A stretch of 64,000 bases of DNA from Lentisphaerota bacterium (GCA_021413965.1 JAIOPI010000014.1:1-64000); one strand, 5' to 3'; counted from the stretch's first letter, positions 36,530-45,078 are shown. The notes: generated from the letters alone by a model not told the origin. Program-made: numbers and translations.

Positions 36530-37062
36530 TGTTCACCCGGGGCATACTTGCGGCCATGATCGTGGCGGGCGTTTGGATTTTGCTGCATGTTCTGATCATG
36601 CAGATCCGGCCGGCCCGCCGGCGGATTCGCGCCATGCTGACCGGCTACCTGTGCAGCCTGCCCTTCGTGTACGTGGCCTACCGGTGGTTGCCACTGCCCG
36701 TGGACGCGCCGACGACCGGGGACGCGTATGTCGGACTCGGTCTGTTCCACGCCTACCTGTCCCACCTGCTGTTGTTCTTCCCCTACATGCAACTCTTCAG
36801 CCACGTGGAACGATCGGTGACCGGGCGGCTTCTGGTGATGGTCATGCAGGCGCCGGGCCACACGGCGAACCTCGGCGATATTCAGCGGGCCTACTCGACG
36901 GGGGATATGGTCGAGCAGCGCCTGGCGTTGCTCGAGCAAAACCGCTTCATCGTGCAACGCGAGGGGCGCTGGCACAACCGCGCCAAGGGCCGTGCGCTGG
37001 CCGTTGCCATGGCGTGCTCCTGCCGGCTGTTTCGTTCCAAGGCACAAAGCGAGCGCCTGTAG
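36529..37062 (+). CDS. Membrane protein with winged-helix-like C-terminus (pair member 2)
   Basis: 177 residues. Three hydrophobic segments (about 3-25, 36-54 and 66-92) are followed by a tail, TGRLLVMVMQAPGHTANLGDIQRAY, VEQRLALLEQNRFIVQREGRW and KGRALAVAMA, that lines up with the tail of the preceding protein. ATG 36529 overlaps the upstream TGA by one base and has GGAGG just before it, so the pair is coupled. The function is unknown. Tandem retention suggests a heterodimer. Confidence 0.65.
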   Translation: MFTRGILAAMIVAGVWILLHVLIMQIRPARRRIRAMLTGYLCSLPFVYVAYRWLPLPVDAPTTGDAYVGLGLFHAYLSHLLLFFPYMQLFSHVERSVTGRLLVMVMQAPGHTANLGDIQRAYSTGDMVEQRLALLEQNRFIVQREGRWHNRAKGRALAVAMACSCRLFRSKAQSERL

Positions 37063-37080
37063 GCCCGTTCCCGGCGAATC

Positions 37081-37683
37081 CCGCGGTCGTCATCACGCCC
37101 AACCCAAGAAGCTGATCAATTGCTGAACATCCTCTGGGTTCCCCTCGCGGGGGCTCCAGCTTGCATACTCCGAGGCGCGCCCACCCACATTTGAGCCATG
37201 CAGCGTTTCGCGAAAGACCGCCGTCGACGACAGGCACCACGGCATGTACCAAATCCCGGCCTGTAGCCGCAGCATGCAGGGCTTCGTCGCATGGCCCGCT
37301 GCCAAACGCCACCGGCCAAGCACGCGTCCGCGCGCGTCAAAACGTACGAATCCCATCTCGCCGTCCACCACCTGAAATGTCACCGAGGCCTGGGGATGGC
37401 GATGCGGCGGAGAGTAACTTCCCCGGGCGTGGACAATCAACATGTCCTGCAGACCTTCCGACGGACTGGCATGCAGGCAGAGCCGAAAACGCCTGAGCGG
37501 TGCATCGAGTGCACGCGCTCGCAGCTTCTCAATCAAGTCCGGGGTTACCGCCAATGCATCGGCCTGGTTGAACCAGGCTCCCGATTCCTCTCTCAGCAGG
37601 GGATCGCCTCCTTGTGCAGGAGTGGGCTTCGGGGGGGCGATGAAAACGCCCGTGCAACCAAACGTTTTCGGCTCCAGTCTCAC
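37081..37683 (-). CDS. wbuC: WbuC-family cupin protein
   Basis: About 196 residues from a GTG at 37683. The C-terminal 120 residues are a cupin barrel in the WbuC pattern: RFRLCLHASPSEGLQDMLIVHARGSYSPPHRHPQ (metal-binding PHRH), FQVVDGEMGFVRFDARGRVL, AGIWYMPWCLSSTAVFRETLHGS and a tail with SWSPREGNPED. WbuC proteins are found in O-antigen and other surface-polysaccharide loci, but their reaction is not established. The promoter at 37692-37720 is excellent and would give a leaderless or nearly leaderless mRNA. It stands alone on the minus strand amid plus-strand genes. Confidence 0.8.
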
Positions 37684-37691
37684 AAAAGTTG

Positions 37692-37720
37692 ATAATAGAG
37701 CAACAGTAACGATTTGTCAA
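37692..37720 (-). promoter_or_regulatory. Strong promoter for wbuC
   Basis: On the minus strand TTGACA (complement of 37715-37720), a 17-base spacer and TATTAT (complement of 37692-37697) match sigma70 consensus at 6/6 and 5/6. Transcription would start around 37685, within two or three bases of the GTG start codon. Confidence 0.72.
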
Positions 37721-38014
37721 TTTGGGAGATCGCCAAGTCGAGGTTACGGCGCAGACCGGCGGCCAGGCCTTTGAAAACGCTGACGCGTGCGTCGGCCATG
37801 GTGCCGCTGGCGTCCCGTCGTCGGCCGCTTGCATTGCCTAGCCTGATGCTTTATAATCAACAGGCGTGGCTATGCATCCCGCTGGGCTATGGCCCTTGAT
37901 CGGCGTAGGTATGGCTGAAACACACAAAAGGGACGCCATGCTTGCCATCGCCAGCCCGCCCTTCAATCATCCATTCTCGCGTCGAACTCGCGCGGCCACC
38001 GGGGTCTGCTGAAC
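37721..38014. other. Divergent spacer and 5' leader of the 38015 gene
   Basis: No gene is supported here. It contains the plus-strand promoter at 37829-37857 and then a predicted leader of about 150 bases. GGCGT near 37862 can pair with ACGCC near 37933, so the leader may fold, but I do not recognise a known riboswitch class. Confidence 0.4.
37829..37857 (+). promoter_or_regulatory. Strong promoter for the 38-42 kb operon
   Basis: TTGCAT (37829-37834), a 17-base spacer and a perfect TATAAT (37852-37857). It would start transcription near 37865 and drive the radical SAM genes at 38015 and 39230 and the GT-C gene at 40320. Confidence 0.7.
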
Positions 38015-39157
38015 ATGCCAGCCTGTGCTCAAACCGCGTGGAATCTGCTCGTAGCCCGGCGCTACCCCGTGAGCTTGATCCATTTCGTCACCAACAAGTG
38101 CAACGCTCGCTGCTCGCATTGCTTCCTCGACTTCAATGAGGAAAACCGTCCCGTCAAATCAGGCACATTCCCACTCATTCTTCAAGCCGACCCGCGCCAG
38201 CGGCCACCCGAGTTGAGCTTGGACGAAATCGAGCGAATCGCCCGGAGTGCGGGACCGTGCCTGAGCAACGTCAATCTAACCGGTGGCGAACCCTTCCTGC
38301 GCATGGACATCGGCGCGATAGCCGATCTCTGGCTGCGCCGCGCGTCTGTCCGAACGCTGTTCATTTCGACCAACGGCGGCTTCCCGCAATTCGTATTGCC
38401 CTTTGCCCAACAACTGGCCCGGACCTATCCCGACCGGCGGCTCATTTTTTCGATTTCGCTGGACCACTTCCGCGATGAGCATGACCGCTATCGCCGCGTG
38501 AAAGGCCTGTTCGATCGTGCGCTTCATGTTTACCGCGAGTTGGCGAACGTGGCCCCCAACGTGATGGCCACCATGGGCATGACCATTTCGCGGGTTAACT
38601 ACGAATCGGCGAACGACATTTATGACCATTTTGTCGACGAGCTTGGTATCCGGGCGCTGACGATCGGGGCCGCCCGCGATGAGGGGGTCTACCGCACGCC
38701 ACCCGAGTTGCGGGAGAGGATCCATGCCGCCTATTTCAATCTGTCTGAGCGTCTGGACGCGGACATGCGATCCGGGCGCTTGCAGGGCTACCAGCGGACA
38801 AACCTGGCCGGGCGTCTGCTCAACGCAAAGAATCGCCTGGTGCGCCAACCGCTGGCGTACACCATGCGCACGGGCGGCTATGTGTCGCCCTGTCATGCGG
38901 GCTCGGTTTTTGGTGTTATCGGGGAAGCCGGCGACGTTTTCCCATGCGAAATCCTGAATCATCCTTACGGCAATGTGCGGGAGTATGACTGCAACCTCAT
39001 GGCGCTTTGGCGTGACAAAACGGCCCGGACGTCACGGCGTTGGATTCGCGACACACATTGCCGATGCGACTACGACTGCGCCTGGACCTTCAATATCCTC
39101 TGCAATTGGCGCTATCAACCCCGGTTGCTCCTGGCCGCGCTTGGAGTCGATAGATAG
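38015..39157 (+). CDS. Radical SAM enzyme
   Basis: 380 residues. FVTNKCNARCSHC supplies C29, C33 and C36, and NLTGGEPFLRMD is the SAM-contacting motif. The C-terminal part has PCHAGSVFG, FPCEILN and THCRCDYDCAW, cysteines consistent with SPASM-type auxiliary clusters. It is the intact homolog of the dead gene at 20042. ATG 38015 gives RRYPVSLIHF as the first conserved block, matching the remnant. The product is unknown; it is co-transcribed with another radical SAM enzyme and a GT-C glycosyltransferase. Confidence 0.82.
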   Translation: MPACAQTAWNLLVARRYPVSLIHFVTNKCNARCSHCFLDFNEENRPVKSGTFPLILQADPRQRPPELSLDEIERIARSAGPCLSNVNLTGGEPFLRMDIGAIADLWLRRASVRTLFISTNGGFPQFVLPFAQQLARTYPDRRLIFSISLDHFRDEHDRYRRVKGLFDRALHVYRELANVAPNVMATMGMTISRVNYESANDIYDHFVDELGIRALTIGAARDEGVYRTPPELRERIHAAYFNLSERLDADMRSGRLQGYQRTNLAGRLLNAKNRLVRQPLAYTMRTGGYVSPCHAGSVFGVIGEAGDVFPCEILNHPYGNVREYDCNLMALWRDKTARTSRRWIRDTHCRCDYDCAWTFNILCNWRYQPRLLLAALGVDR

Positions 39158-39229
39158 CCACTCGCACAACTTGTTATCGTTACGGTGCCCTTTTCCATTG
39201 TAAGAACCTGAATACGGAGATGCTTCAAG

Positions 39230-40309
39230 ATGCGGAACGTCTACTCCAGCGCCAAGATTTTCCACTTTCCCGATCGGCTTCAGGCCATCGCGGCTGGTGA
39301 GCTTCCGGCGCCCATCCACGTCCGCCTGAAGCCCACCAACCGCTGCAACCACCGCTGCGAGTACTGCGCCTTCCGCAACCCCAAGCTCTACCTGGGGGAG
39401 CAGATGCACGAGCAGGACGAAATTCCCCCCGCGAAAATGCGCGAAATCGTGGCCGACCTGATCGCCATGCAGGTGCGCGCGGTGACGTTCAGCGGGGGGG
39501 GGGAACCGCTGCGCTACGGATTCATCGCCGAGACCGTCGCGCAACTCATCGCCGGTGGCATCAAGGTCGCCCTGCTGACCAACGGTTCCCGCTTGCAGGG
39601 CGATGTTGCCAGCCTGCTCGCACGCGGCGCCACCTGGGTCCGCATATCGATCGACGCCGTGGACCGCGACGAGTACGCGCGTGTGCGCGCCGTCGCACCC
39701 GCGGAGTATGACCGTGTGTGCGAGAATATGCGGGCGTTCGCGGCGCGCCCCGACCGCACCTGCCTCTTCGGCGTGAATTTCATTGTGACCCGCGAGAACA
39801 GCCACCAGGTCCTCGATTTCCTGCGCTTTGCCCGCGACATCGGCATCGACCATGTCAAGGTTTCGGAGGTGGTCATGGCCACCAGCGCCGAGGAAAACCT
39901 GCGCTACCTGACCTCGTTCTATGCGTCCGTCAAAGACCAGCTTCGCCAGGCTGCCGCCACGCTGGCCAGCGACCGCTTTCGCATCATCGACAAGCTGCTC
40001 ACGCCGAATGCGGAAATGGAGAGCTTCGAGCGCGGCTACACGCGTTGCCCCATGGCACGCGTACTGACGGTCATCGCCGCGGATCTGAACGTCTATACCT
40101 GCCAGGACAAGGCATACACGGCCAGCGGGCTGCTGGGGTCGATCCGGGATTGTCGCTTCGCCGATTTATGGCAGAGCGAGCCGCTGAAGCGGCGGTTGCA
40201 GTCGCTTGATCCGAGCCGCGAATGCCGGCATCATTGCGTGGCGCACGGCAAGAATCTGGCCCTGCTGGACTATTTCGAGGCTGATCCGGAGCACGTGGAT
40301 TTTGTCTGA
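39230..40309 (+). CDS. Radical SAM enzyme
   Basis: 359 residues. KPTNRCNHRCEYC gives C39, C43 and C46, and TFSGGGEPLRYG is the SAM-contacting strand. The C-terminal RCPMARVLTVIAADLNVYTCQDKAYTASGLLGSI and CRHHCVAHGKN carry further cysteines in a SPASM-like arrangement. GGAG lies 10 bases before ATG 39230. It follows the 38015 gene after 72 bases and precedes the GT-C gene after 10 bases, so one transcript is likely. Confidence 0.82.
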   Translation: MRNVYSSAKIFHFPDRLQAIAAGELPAPIHVRLKPTNRCNHRCEYCAFRNPKLYLGEQMHEQDEIPPAKMREIVADLIAMQVRAVTFSGGGEPLRYGFIAETVAQLIAGGIKVALLTNGSRLQGDVASLLARGATWVRISIDAVDRDEYARVRAVAPAEYDRVCENMRAFAARPDRTCLFGVNFIVTRENSHQVLDFLRFARDIGIDHVKVSEVVMATSAEENLRYLTSFYASVKDQLRQAAATLASDRFRIIDKLLTPNAEMESFERGYTRCPMARVLTVIAADLNVYTCQDKAYTASGLLGSIRDCRFADLWQSEPLKRRLQSLDPSRECRHHCVAHGKNLALLDYFEADPEHVDFV

Positions 40310-40319
40310 GGTGGCGGAC

Positions 40320-42065
40320 ATGCAGTGGACGCATCGGCACGCGCGGACCTGTTGGATGCTCGCCGTCGCCGCCGTGACGCTGCTGGGCGGCGCCCTGCGC
40401 CTGTACGGCCTGAACAAGCCTGATGGCCTGTGGTACGACGAACTGATGTCGTTCTCCACCACCGCGGAATCCTTCCCCTTCGGCATTCTGCACCGGCTGT
40501 ACCATCAGGATTTCCACGCGCCCCTGTATTACCTGATCCTCCACCCCTGGTTCGTCCTCTTTCACCGGAGCGAACTCGCGCTCCGGTTTTTCTCGGTCGT
40601 CTTCGGGGTGGCGATCCTGCCGGTGCTCTACCGGATTGGGGTGGAACTGGGGTCCCGGAAGAGCGGCGTGTATGCCGCCCTCCTGGCGAGCGTCAACTCG
40701 TGCCTGATCTACTACTCTCAGGAGGTGCGGTTCTACTCGCTGCTCCCGCTCCTGGTGGCGCTGAGCGTCCTGTTCACCGTCAGAATTCGGCATGCCGGGC
40801 GCATGGGCGACTGCCTGGGGCTGGCGCTGAGCAATTTGCTGATCCTGTACACGTATACGATGGGCATGCTGTTCGTGGCGCTGCACGTGGCGGCGTTCGG
40901 CGTTCACTTGCTCCTGGAGGGGCGGCGCGCCACACTGCGGCGCGTGGCGATCGTGCACGTGGCGGTACTCCTGCTGTACGTGCCCTACGTCCCCACCGTG
41001 CTCCACTTCATGCGCGGGGCGTCGCGGTCACTGGTGGGTGACTTCTGGTGGGTGCGGATGGGGCCGGCGTCCCCGATCCTGGTGCTGCAGGACTGGTTCA
41101 CGCCGATCCTGACCAACCTGCGGTCGCATCCCGCCGACTACTACCGCCAGTTGATCGCGCGTGGGGTCGACCTGTTCGCCATCGCCTTCATTGCCGTCCC
41201 CATGTCCGTGTGCCTCGCCGGGTGCGCCATGACCGCTCTGCGAAAGGATTTCGTCCGCACGCTCTTCCTGGTCGGCCTCCTCTATTTCGGGACGGTGATG
41301 ACGCTGGCCTATTTCGGGAAGATGGGTCCCATGACCCGTCACACCATCATCGCGCTGCCGATCATGATCACGTCCGTGGGGGCGGGACTCGCGGGGATGC
41401 GGAACCAACGCCTGTCGGCGGCGCTGATCGCGATCTATGTGAGCCTCTGCCTGTCCTACCTGCTGTTCGGTGTGGCCAGCGCGTCGACGGCGCCCCGCGA
41501 TGGCTACCGGAAGTACATCGTCGAAATCGAAAAGTGCCAGCCCACCAGCAAGGATGTCGTCATCATTCCGTACGGGTCGCGTTCGTTCGCGGCGTATTAT
41601 CGGGAATCCAGGGCGCGGCTCGTGCCGTTTGATATGGAGGCGATGTACTTGGATGGCCTGGGCCTGGACCGCGTCCTCGCCCCCGCCACGATCGCGGCCC
41701 TGTCGTTCGATCCCGACGCGGACAAGGCGGTGCTGCGGCCGTACTTCGCCTCGCCCGGACCGAGCACCGCGTTCGACACGTATTTTCAGACGAGCGTGCT
41801 GTCGCTGCTCCAACCTGGCGGCCGCCTGTTTCTGGTCGTCTCGGGACAAATCAATCCCTTTGACGCGGCCACCCTGCAGCGCCTGGCGCAGAACGAGGAT
41901 GCGTATCGCCGGGTGCCGCTGTATCTGATGTTGACCTCAAAGACCATCAACGACCTCTACCGGCTGAGTCGCCGCTACCTGGCGTCTGTGGTCCGGAAGG
42001 ACTACCCGGGTTGGGAGTTGTATATCTTCCAGGCCGGGACCACGGGGTCTGAGCCTGGCCGGTAG
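40320..42065 (+). CDS. GT-C (GT39-like) membrane glycosyltransferase
   Basis: 581 residues. PDGLWYDELMSFS (D40-E41) after TM1, DFHAPLYYLILHPWFVLFHRSELALRFFSVVFG and YYSQEVRFYSLLPLLVAL are the standard GT39/PMT-2 blocks. About ten TM segments and a C-terminal soluble domain follow. ATG 40320 is preceded by GAGGTGG and lies 10 bases after the radical SAM stop. GTG 40311 is a close alternative. It probably transfers a polyprenyl-phosphate-linked sugar that the upstream radical SAM enzymes may help to make; that link is inference. Confidence 0.75.
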   Translation: MQWTHRHARTCWMLAVAAVTLLGGALRLYGLNKPDGLWYDELMSFSTTAESFPFGILHRLYHQDFHAPLYYLILHPWFVLFHRSELALRFFSVVFGVAILPVLYRIGVELGSRKSGVYAALLASVNSCLIYYSQEVRFYSLLPLLVALSVLFTVRIRHAGRMGDCLGLALSNLLILYTYTMGMLFVALHVAAFGVHLLLEGRRATLRRVAIVHVAVLLLYVPYVPTVLHFMRGASRSLVGDFWWVRMGPASPILVLQDWFTPILTNLRSHPADYYRQLIARGVDLFAIAFIAVPMSVCLAGCAMTALRKDFVRTLFLVGLLYFGTVMTLAYFGKMGPMTRHTIIALPIMITSVGAGLAGMRNQRLSAALIAIYVSLCLSYLLFGVASASTAPRDGYRKYIVEIEKCQPTSKDVVIIPYGSRSFAAYYRESRARLVPFDMEAMYLDGLGLDRVLAPATIAALSFDPDADKAVLRPYFASPGPSTAFDTYFQTSVLSLLQPGGRLFLVVSGQINPFDAATLQRLAQNEDAYRRVPLYLMLTSKTINDLYRLSRRYLASVVRKDYPGWELYIFQAGTTGSEPGR

Positions 42066-42079
42066 CCGTACCGGCCGGC
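42054..42079. terminator. Hairpin between convergent genes
   Basis: GGCCGGTA (42057-42064) and TACCGGCC (42069-42076) form a perfect 8-bp stem around GCCG, extendable by a wobble and a C-G pair. It occupies the 17-base gap, and the last codons, between the GT-C gene ending at 42065 and the ribokinase gene ending at 42083. It could terminate both transcripts. There is no T-run. Confidence 0.5.
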
Positions 42080-42082
42080 CGG

Positions 42083-43024
42083 TCACACCGGCGCGTTCGG
42101 GCTGAGGGTGGCCAGGAACGTCTCCACCTCGGCTGCCGTCGGGAGAGAGGGCTGGGCGCCCATGCGGGTCGCCGCGAGTGCGCCCACCACGCAGGCCCGC
42201 CGCACCGCGGCCTCCAGCGTCAGGCCGGCCGCCAGCGCGACGGCCAGGCCGCCGTTGAACGCGTCGCCGGCGGCCGTCGTATCCTGAACGGTGACGGCGA
42301 CCGACGGCACCAGGGTTGTGCGCCCCCGTTCCACCACCAGCGCGCCCTGCGCGCCGAGCGTGACGATCACCCGGCGCGCGCCAGCCGCCAGCAGGCGCTG
42401 TGCGGCGGTCTCGGCCGTCGCTCGGTCCGACACCGCCACGCCCGTCAGCCGCCCGGCCTCGGTCTCGTTTGGCGTGATGTAGTCCACGTATTTCAGCAGA
42501 TCTGCGGGCAGCGGCGCCGCCGGAGCGGGATCAAAAATCACCGGCACCCGGGCCTCGGCCGCCAGCCGGGCCGTATGGACGACGACGTCCATGGGAATCT
42601 CGAGTTGCAGCAGCACGGCGTGGGCCCGGCGGATGTGGTCGGCGGCGCGATCCACGTCGGCGCACGTGACGGCCGCGTTTGCCCCGGGAGCGACGGCGAT
42701 CACATTCTGCCCCCGGGCATCCACCATGATGACGGCCACCCCCGTGTGCGTGGAGTCGTCACGGCGGATGAAGGAGGTCCGGATGCGCTCGTTTTCGAAA
42801 TTCTGGATCGCGTTGGCGCCAAACGGATCGCCGCCCACGCGCGCGACCAGCGTCACGTCCGCGCCCAGGCGTGCGGCGGCGACCGCCTGGTTGGCACCCT
42901 TGCCGCCCGCCGGCATGGCAAAGCGGCCGGCGGTGACGGTTTCCCCGATGGCCGGCATGCGTTCAACCTGGACCACCATGTCCGTGTTGATGCTGCCAAC
43001 GACGACGATGCGCGGCACGTGCAT
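42083..43024 (-). CDS. rbsK: Ribokinase (PfkB family)
   Basis: 313 residues, the normal ribokinase length. IVVVGSINTDMVVQVERMP and PAGGKGANQAVAAARLG form the N-terminal PfkB signature and sugar pocket. TTAAGDAFNGGLAVAL near the C-terminus carries the catalytic Asp (GD) and anion hole. It phosphorylates D-ribose to ribose 5-phosphate in the cytoplasm. ATG 43024 is chosen because AGGAG lies nine bases upstream. It follows the nucleoside hydrolase by about 20 bases in the same orientation, so ribose released from nucleosides is the obvious substrate. Confidence 0.9.
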   Translation of the reverse strand: MHVPRIVVVGSINTDMVVQVERMPAIGETVTAGRFAMPAGGKGANQAVAAARLGADVTLVARVGGDPFGANAIQNFENERIRTSFIRRDDSTHTGVAVIMVDARGQNVIAVAPGANAAVTCADVDRAADHIRRAHAVLLQLEIPMDVVVHTARLAAEARVPVIFDPAPAAPLPADLLKYVDYITPNETEAGRLTGVAVSDRATAETAAQRLLAAGARRVIVTLGAQGALVVERGRTTLVPSVAVTVQDTTAAGDAFNGGLAVALAAGLTLEAAVRRACVVGALAATRMGAQPSLPTAAEVETFLATLSPNAPV

Positions 43025-43044
43025 GCTTTTACTCCTGCAACCGA

Positions 43045-43935
43045 TCAGCGCACGATCTTGAAGAAGTGGTCGAAGAACGCGTCCGGCCGAACGGACTTGG
43101 CCACCGTGTGCGGCGATTCGGCGCCGCCGGGTTGCAGCACCGTCCAGCCGGCCGTCGGGTCGGTGACGGAGACCGTGACCAGCCCCGTTGCGTACTCGCA
43201 GAGCTCGGGCTCGAAGATGCCGGCCGCGGCCAGGGGATCGTGGAAGCACAGACACGGCGCGTGCTTGAACCAGACTTCGGCGAAGTCGCGCACCGGCTCC
43301 AGCACGCGGGCGGTGAAGCGGGCGCGCACGTCATCCGCCGGCATGATGCAGCGGACGGTGACGTCGAGGCCATAGCTGGTATGCCGCGGCGGGCGGGACT
43401 GGCAGCCTGCGCCGTAGACGATGGCCGTGGCATGCGGGTCGTTCTTCGCGTTCCACTCGCCCTGCATCTGCTCGAAAAAGCGCCCGGACATGAGCACGAG
43501 GTGTTTGAGCAGGCTCGGAATCTCGGGATCCAGCGCGAAGAGCACGCCGAGGTTGGTGAAGGGGCCCACCGCGAGCAGGGTGATTTCGCCCGGGTGCTGG
43601 CGAATCGTCTGGCGCATGAACTCCACGGCCGTGCAGGGCGGGAAATCCCGCCGGCGCGGCCACGCGCCGAGCGCGGCGGCCTGCTGCGCCTCCGCCTGGC
43701 GGATGCGGACGTACATGGCCTGGGGACAGCCGGCATGAATGGGAATGTCGTCGCGCCCCACGTGGCGGCAGATGGCCGACGCCAACTGCGCCCGCAGTTG
43801 GGCCTGTCCCGTGGCCGTCGTGATGCCCAGCAGCTCGCACCGCGGCTGGCTGAGCAGATACGCCAGCGCCACGGCGTCGTCGATGTCCGACCCGATGTCC
43901 GTGTCGAACAGAACCTTGATTCTGTCGTTGCTCAT
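43045..43935 (-). CDS. Inosine-uridine-type nucleoside hydrolase
   Basis: 296 residues. VLFDTDIGSDIDDAVAL (Asp residues 11, 13, 17, 19 and 20) is the calcium-binding signature of the IU-nucleoside hydrolase family. EWNAKNDPHATAIVYGA matches the ribose-contacting N...DP block, and CFHDPLAAAG supplies the conserved H-D-P. It splits N-glycosidic bonds of ribonucleosides to base and ribose. ATG 43935 has GGAAGGA six bases upstream. It lies between a URO-D-like gene and ribokinase. Confidence 0.88.
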   Translation of the reverse strand: MSNDRIKVLFDTDIGSDIDDAVALAYLLSQPRCELLGITTATGQAQLRAQLASAICRHVGRDDIPIHAGCPQAMYVRIRQAEAQQAAALGAWPRRRDFPPCTAVEFMRQTIRQHPGEITLLAVGPFTNLGVLFALDPEIPSLLKHLVLMSGRFFEQMQGEWNAKNDPHATAIVYGAGCQSRPPRHTSYGLDVTVRCIMPADDVRARFTARVLEPVRDFAEVWFKHAPCLCFHDPLAAAGIFEPELCEYATGLVTVSVTDPTAGWTVLQPGGAESPHTVAKSVRPDAFFDHFFKIVR

Positions 43936-43966
43936 ATCATTCCTTCCCGCAACCATCCTCACCCTT

Positions 43967-44016
43967 TAGCCTGGATGTTTCACGGGCGTGCGCTCGCCCG
44001 TGTAACATCCGGGCTA
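43967..44016. repeat. Long extragenic palindrome
   Basis: Two 22-nt arms (43967-43988 and 43995-44016) pair with one wobble and one mismatch around a 6-nt loop. It begins at the stop codon of the URO-D-like gene and ends about 30 bases before the ribosome site of the nucleoside hydrolase. No T-tract follows on the minus strand. It could be a REP-type element or an mRNA processing/attenuation hairpin that sets the ratio of the two products. Confidence 0.6.
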
Positions 44017-45078
44017 GCGGTGGCTAAGTTCCTCGTAAACCTGATTGTAGTAAAGCGCGTTTTCGACCGGGACATTGGGCGGGATGTGGCCGGAGACGCA
44101 CATGAAGTAGCCGGCGCAGCGTTTGCCCGCCGCCATGCAGCGTTCCACCTCGGCGCGGATGTCGGCCTTGGTCCCGAACGTCAGCACGCGGCAGTCGCCG
44201 TTGCCGATGATGAAGTGCGTCTCGCCGAATTTGCGGGTCATGAACTCCAGATCCGTGAAGATCTCGAACCAGAAGCCGTGGTTGCCGCAGGCGGCAATGT
44301 CGGCGGCGAAGCTGGTGTAGTTGCCGTCGCATACAAACAGGATCTTCTTGCCGGCCTGGCGCAGGGGCGCCCACAGCTTCTCCAGGTTCGGGAAGATGTA
44401 CTTGCGGTACCACTTCGGGTTGATGAAGGGGCCCTCCGTCCAGACCATGTCGTCGTGGCTGTAGACCACCGTTGTGTCCGACTTGGCCACGGCGTCGTAG
44501 TGCTGCTGAATCCACGAGGCGTAGCGATTCACCACGGCGCCGAATTCATCGGGATTCTCGCCGGCGGCCTCCAGCAGCAGGTCCCAGCCGAAGATGGCGA
44601 TCATGCCGGACATCAGCGTCGTGTAGATGCCCGTCATGTTGACCGCGTTCGGGTTGTTCTGGCACTGCTGGGCGTAACGCATGTTGAAGTGCTTGACGAT
44701 GTCGGCCTCGGCGTGCGGGCCGTAGACCTCCCAGGGATCGAAGGCAAAAACGTCGGCCACGCTGCGGAACGGGCTCTGCGTGGACTGCATGAAGTCGCGC
44801 CCGTTCTGCGCATACTCCGCGTGGCCCATGTTGGTGTACTTCTCCAGCAGCGCGTTGTATCCGACGCCGATCGAGAGCACGATGTCGTAGTTCCACGCCT
44901 TGATGAAATCGCGGGTGGCCGCCGCGCGGATGAAATCCGGGCTGTCGATCGACACCCGGGGGCGTCCCGTGACCGCACGGATGAGGTCCCAGTGATACCC
45001 CTCCGCCGACACCTCGGTTCGCGGTACCCTGGCGGGTCGCTGCAGGTTCACCGCCGCCCAGCCGTCTTCGTAGCTCAT
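44014..45078 (-). CDS. URO-D-like methyltransferase-superfamily protein
   Basis: 354 residues in the uroporphyrinogen decarboxylase/MtaA-CmuA superfamily. Recognisable blocks are DFIKAWNYDIVLSIGVGYN, the central DTTVVYSHDDMVWTEGPFINPKWYRKYIFPNLEKL and QAGKKILFVCDGNY. In corrinoid-using methyltransferases the last block is HxC; here it is FVC (C250), so the zinc-ligand set is incomplete. True heme synthesis is unlikely: the window holds three divergent copies beside sugar genes. The start is ATG 45078 with AAGGAAG upstream. It is the first gene of the minus-strand operon with nucleoside hydrolase and ribokinase. Confidence 0.75.
   Translation of the reverse strand: MSYEDGWAAVNLQRPARVPRTEVSAEGYHWDLIRAVTGRPRVSIDSPDFIRAAATRDFIKAWNYDIVLSIGVGYNALLEKYTNMGHAEYAQNGRDFMQSTQSPFRSVADVFAFDPWEVYGPHAEADIVKHFNMRYAQQCQNNPNAVNMTGIYTTLMSGMIAIFGWDLLLEAAGENPDEFGAVVNRYASWIQQHYDAVAKSDTTVVYSHDDMVWTEGPFINPKWYRKYIFPNLEKLWAPLRQAGKKILFVCDGNYTSFAADIAACGNHGFWFEIFTDLEFMTRKFGETHFIIGNGDCRVLTFGTKADIRAEVERCMAAGKRCAGYFMCVSGHIPPNVPVENALYYNQVYEELSHR

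Noticed and set aside
37865..38014. Cobalamin or SAM riboswitch in the leader of the 38015 gene.
   Set aside because: I cannot find the conserved cores of either class (such as the B12 box). Only generic pairing potential is visible.
43967..44016. Classical rho-independent terminator after the URO-D-like gene.
   Set aside because: The stem is strong, but the minus-strand 3' side is A/G-rich rather than T-rich, and the downstream genes follow closely in the same orientation.
44014..45078. Heme-pathway uroporphyrinogen decarboxylase (hemE).
   Set aside because: There are three divergent copies beside sugar and nucleoside genes, the metal-site motif is altered, and no other heme genes are in the window.
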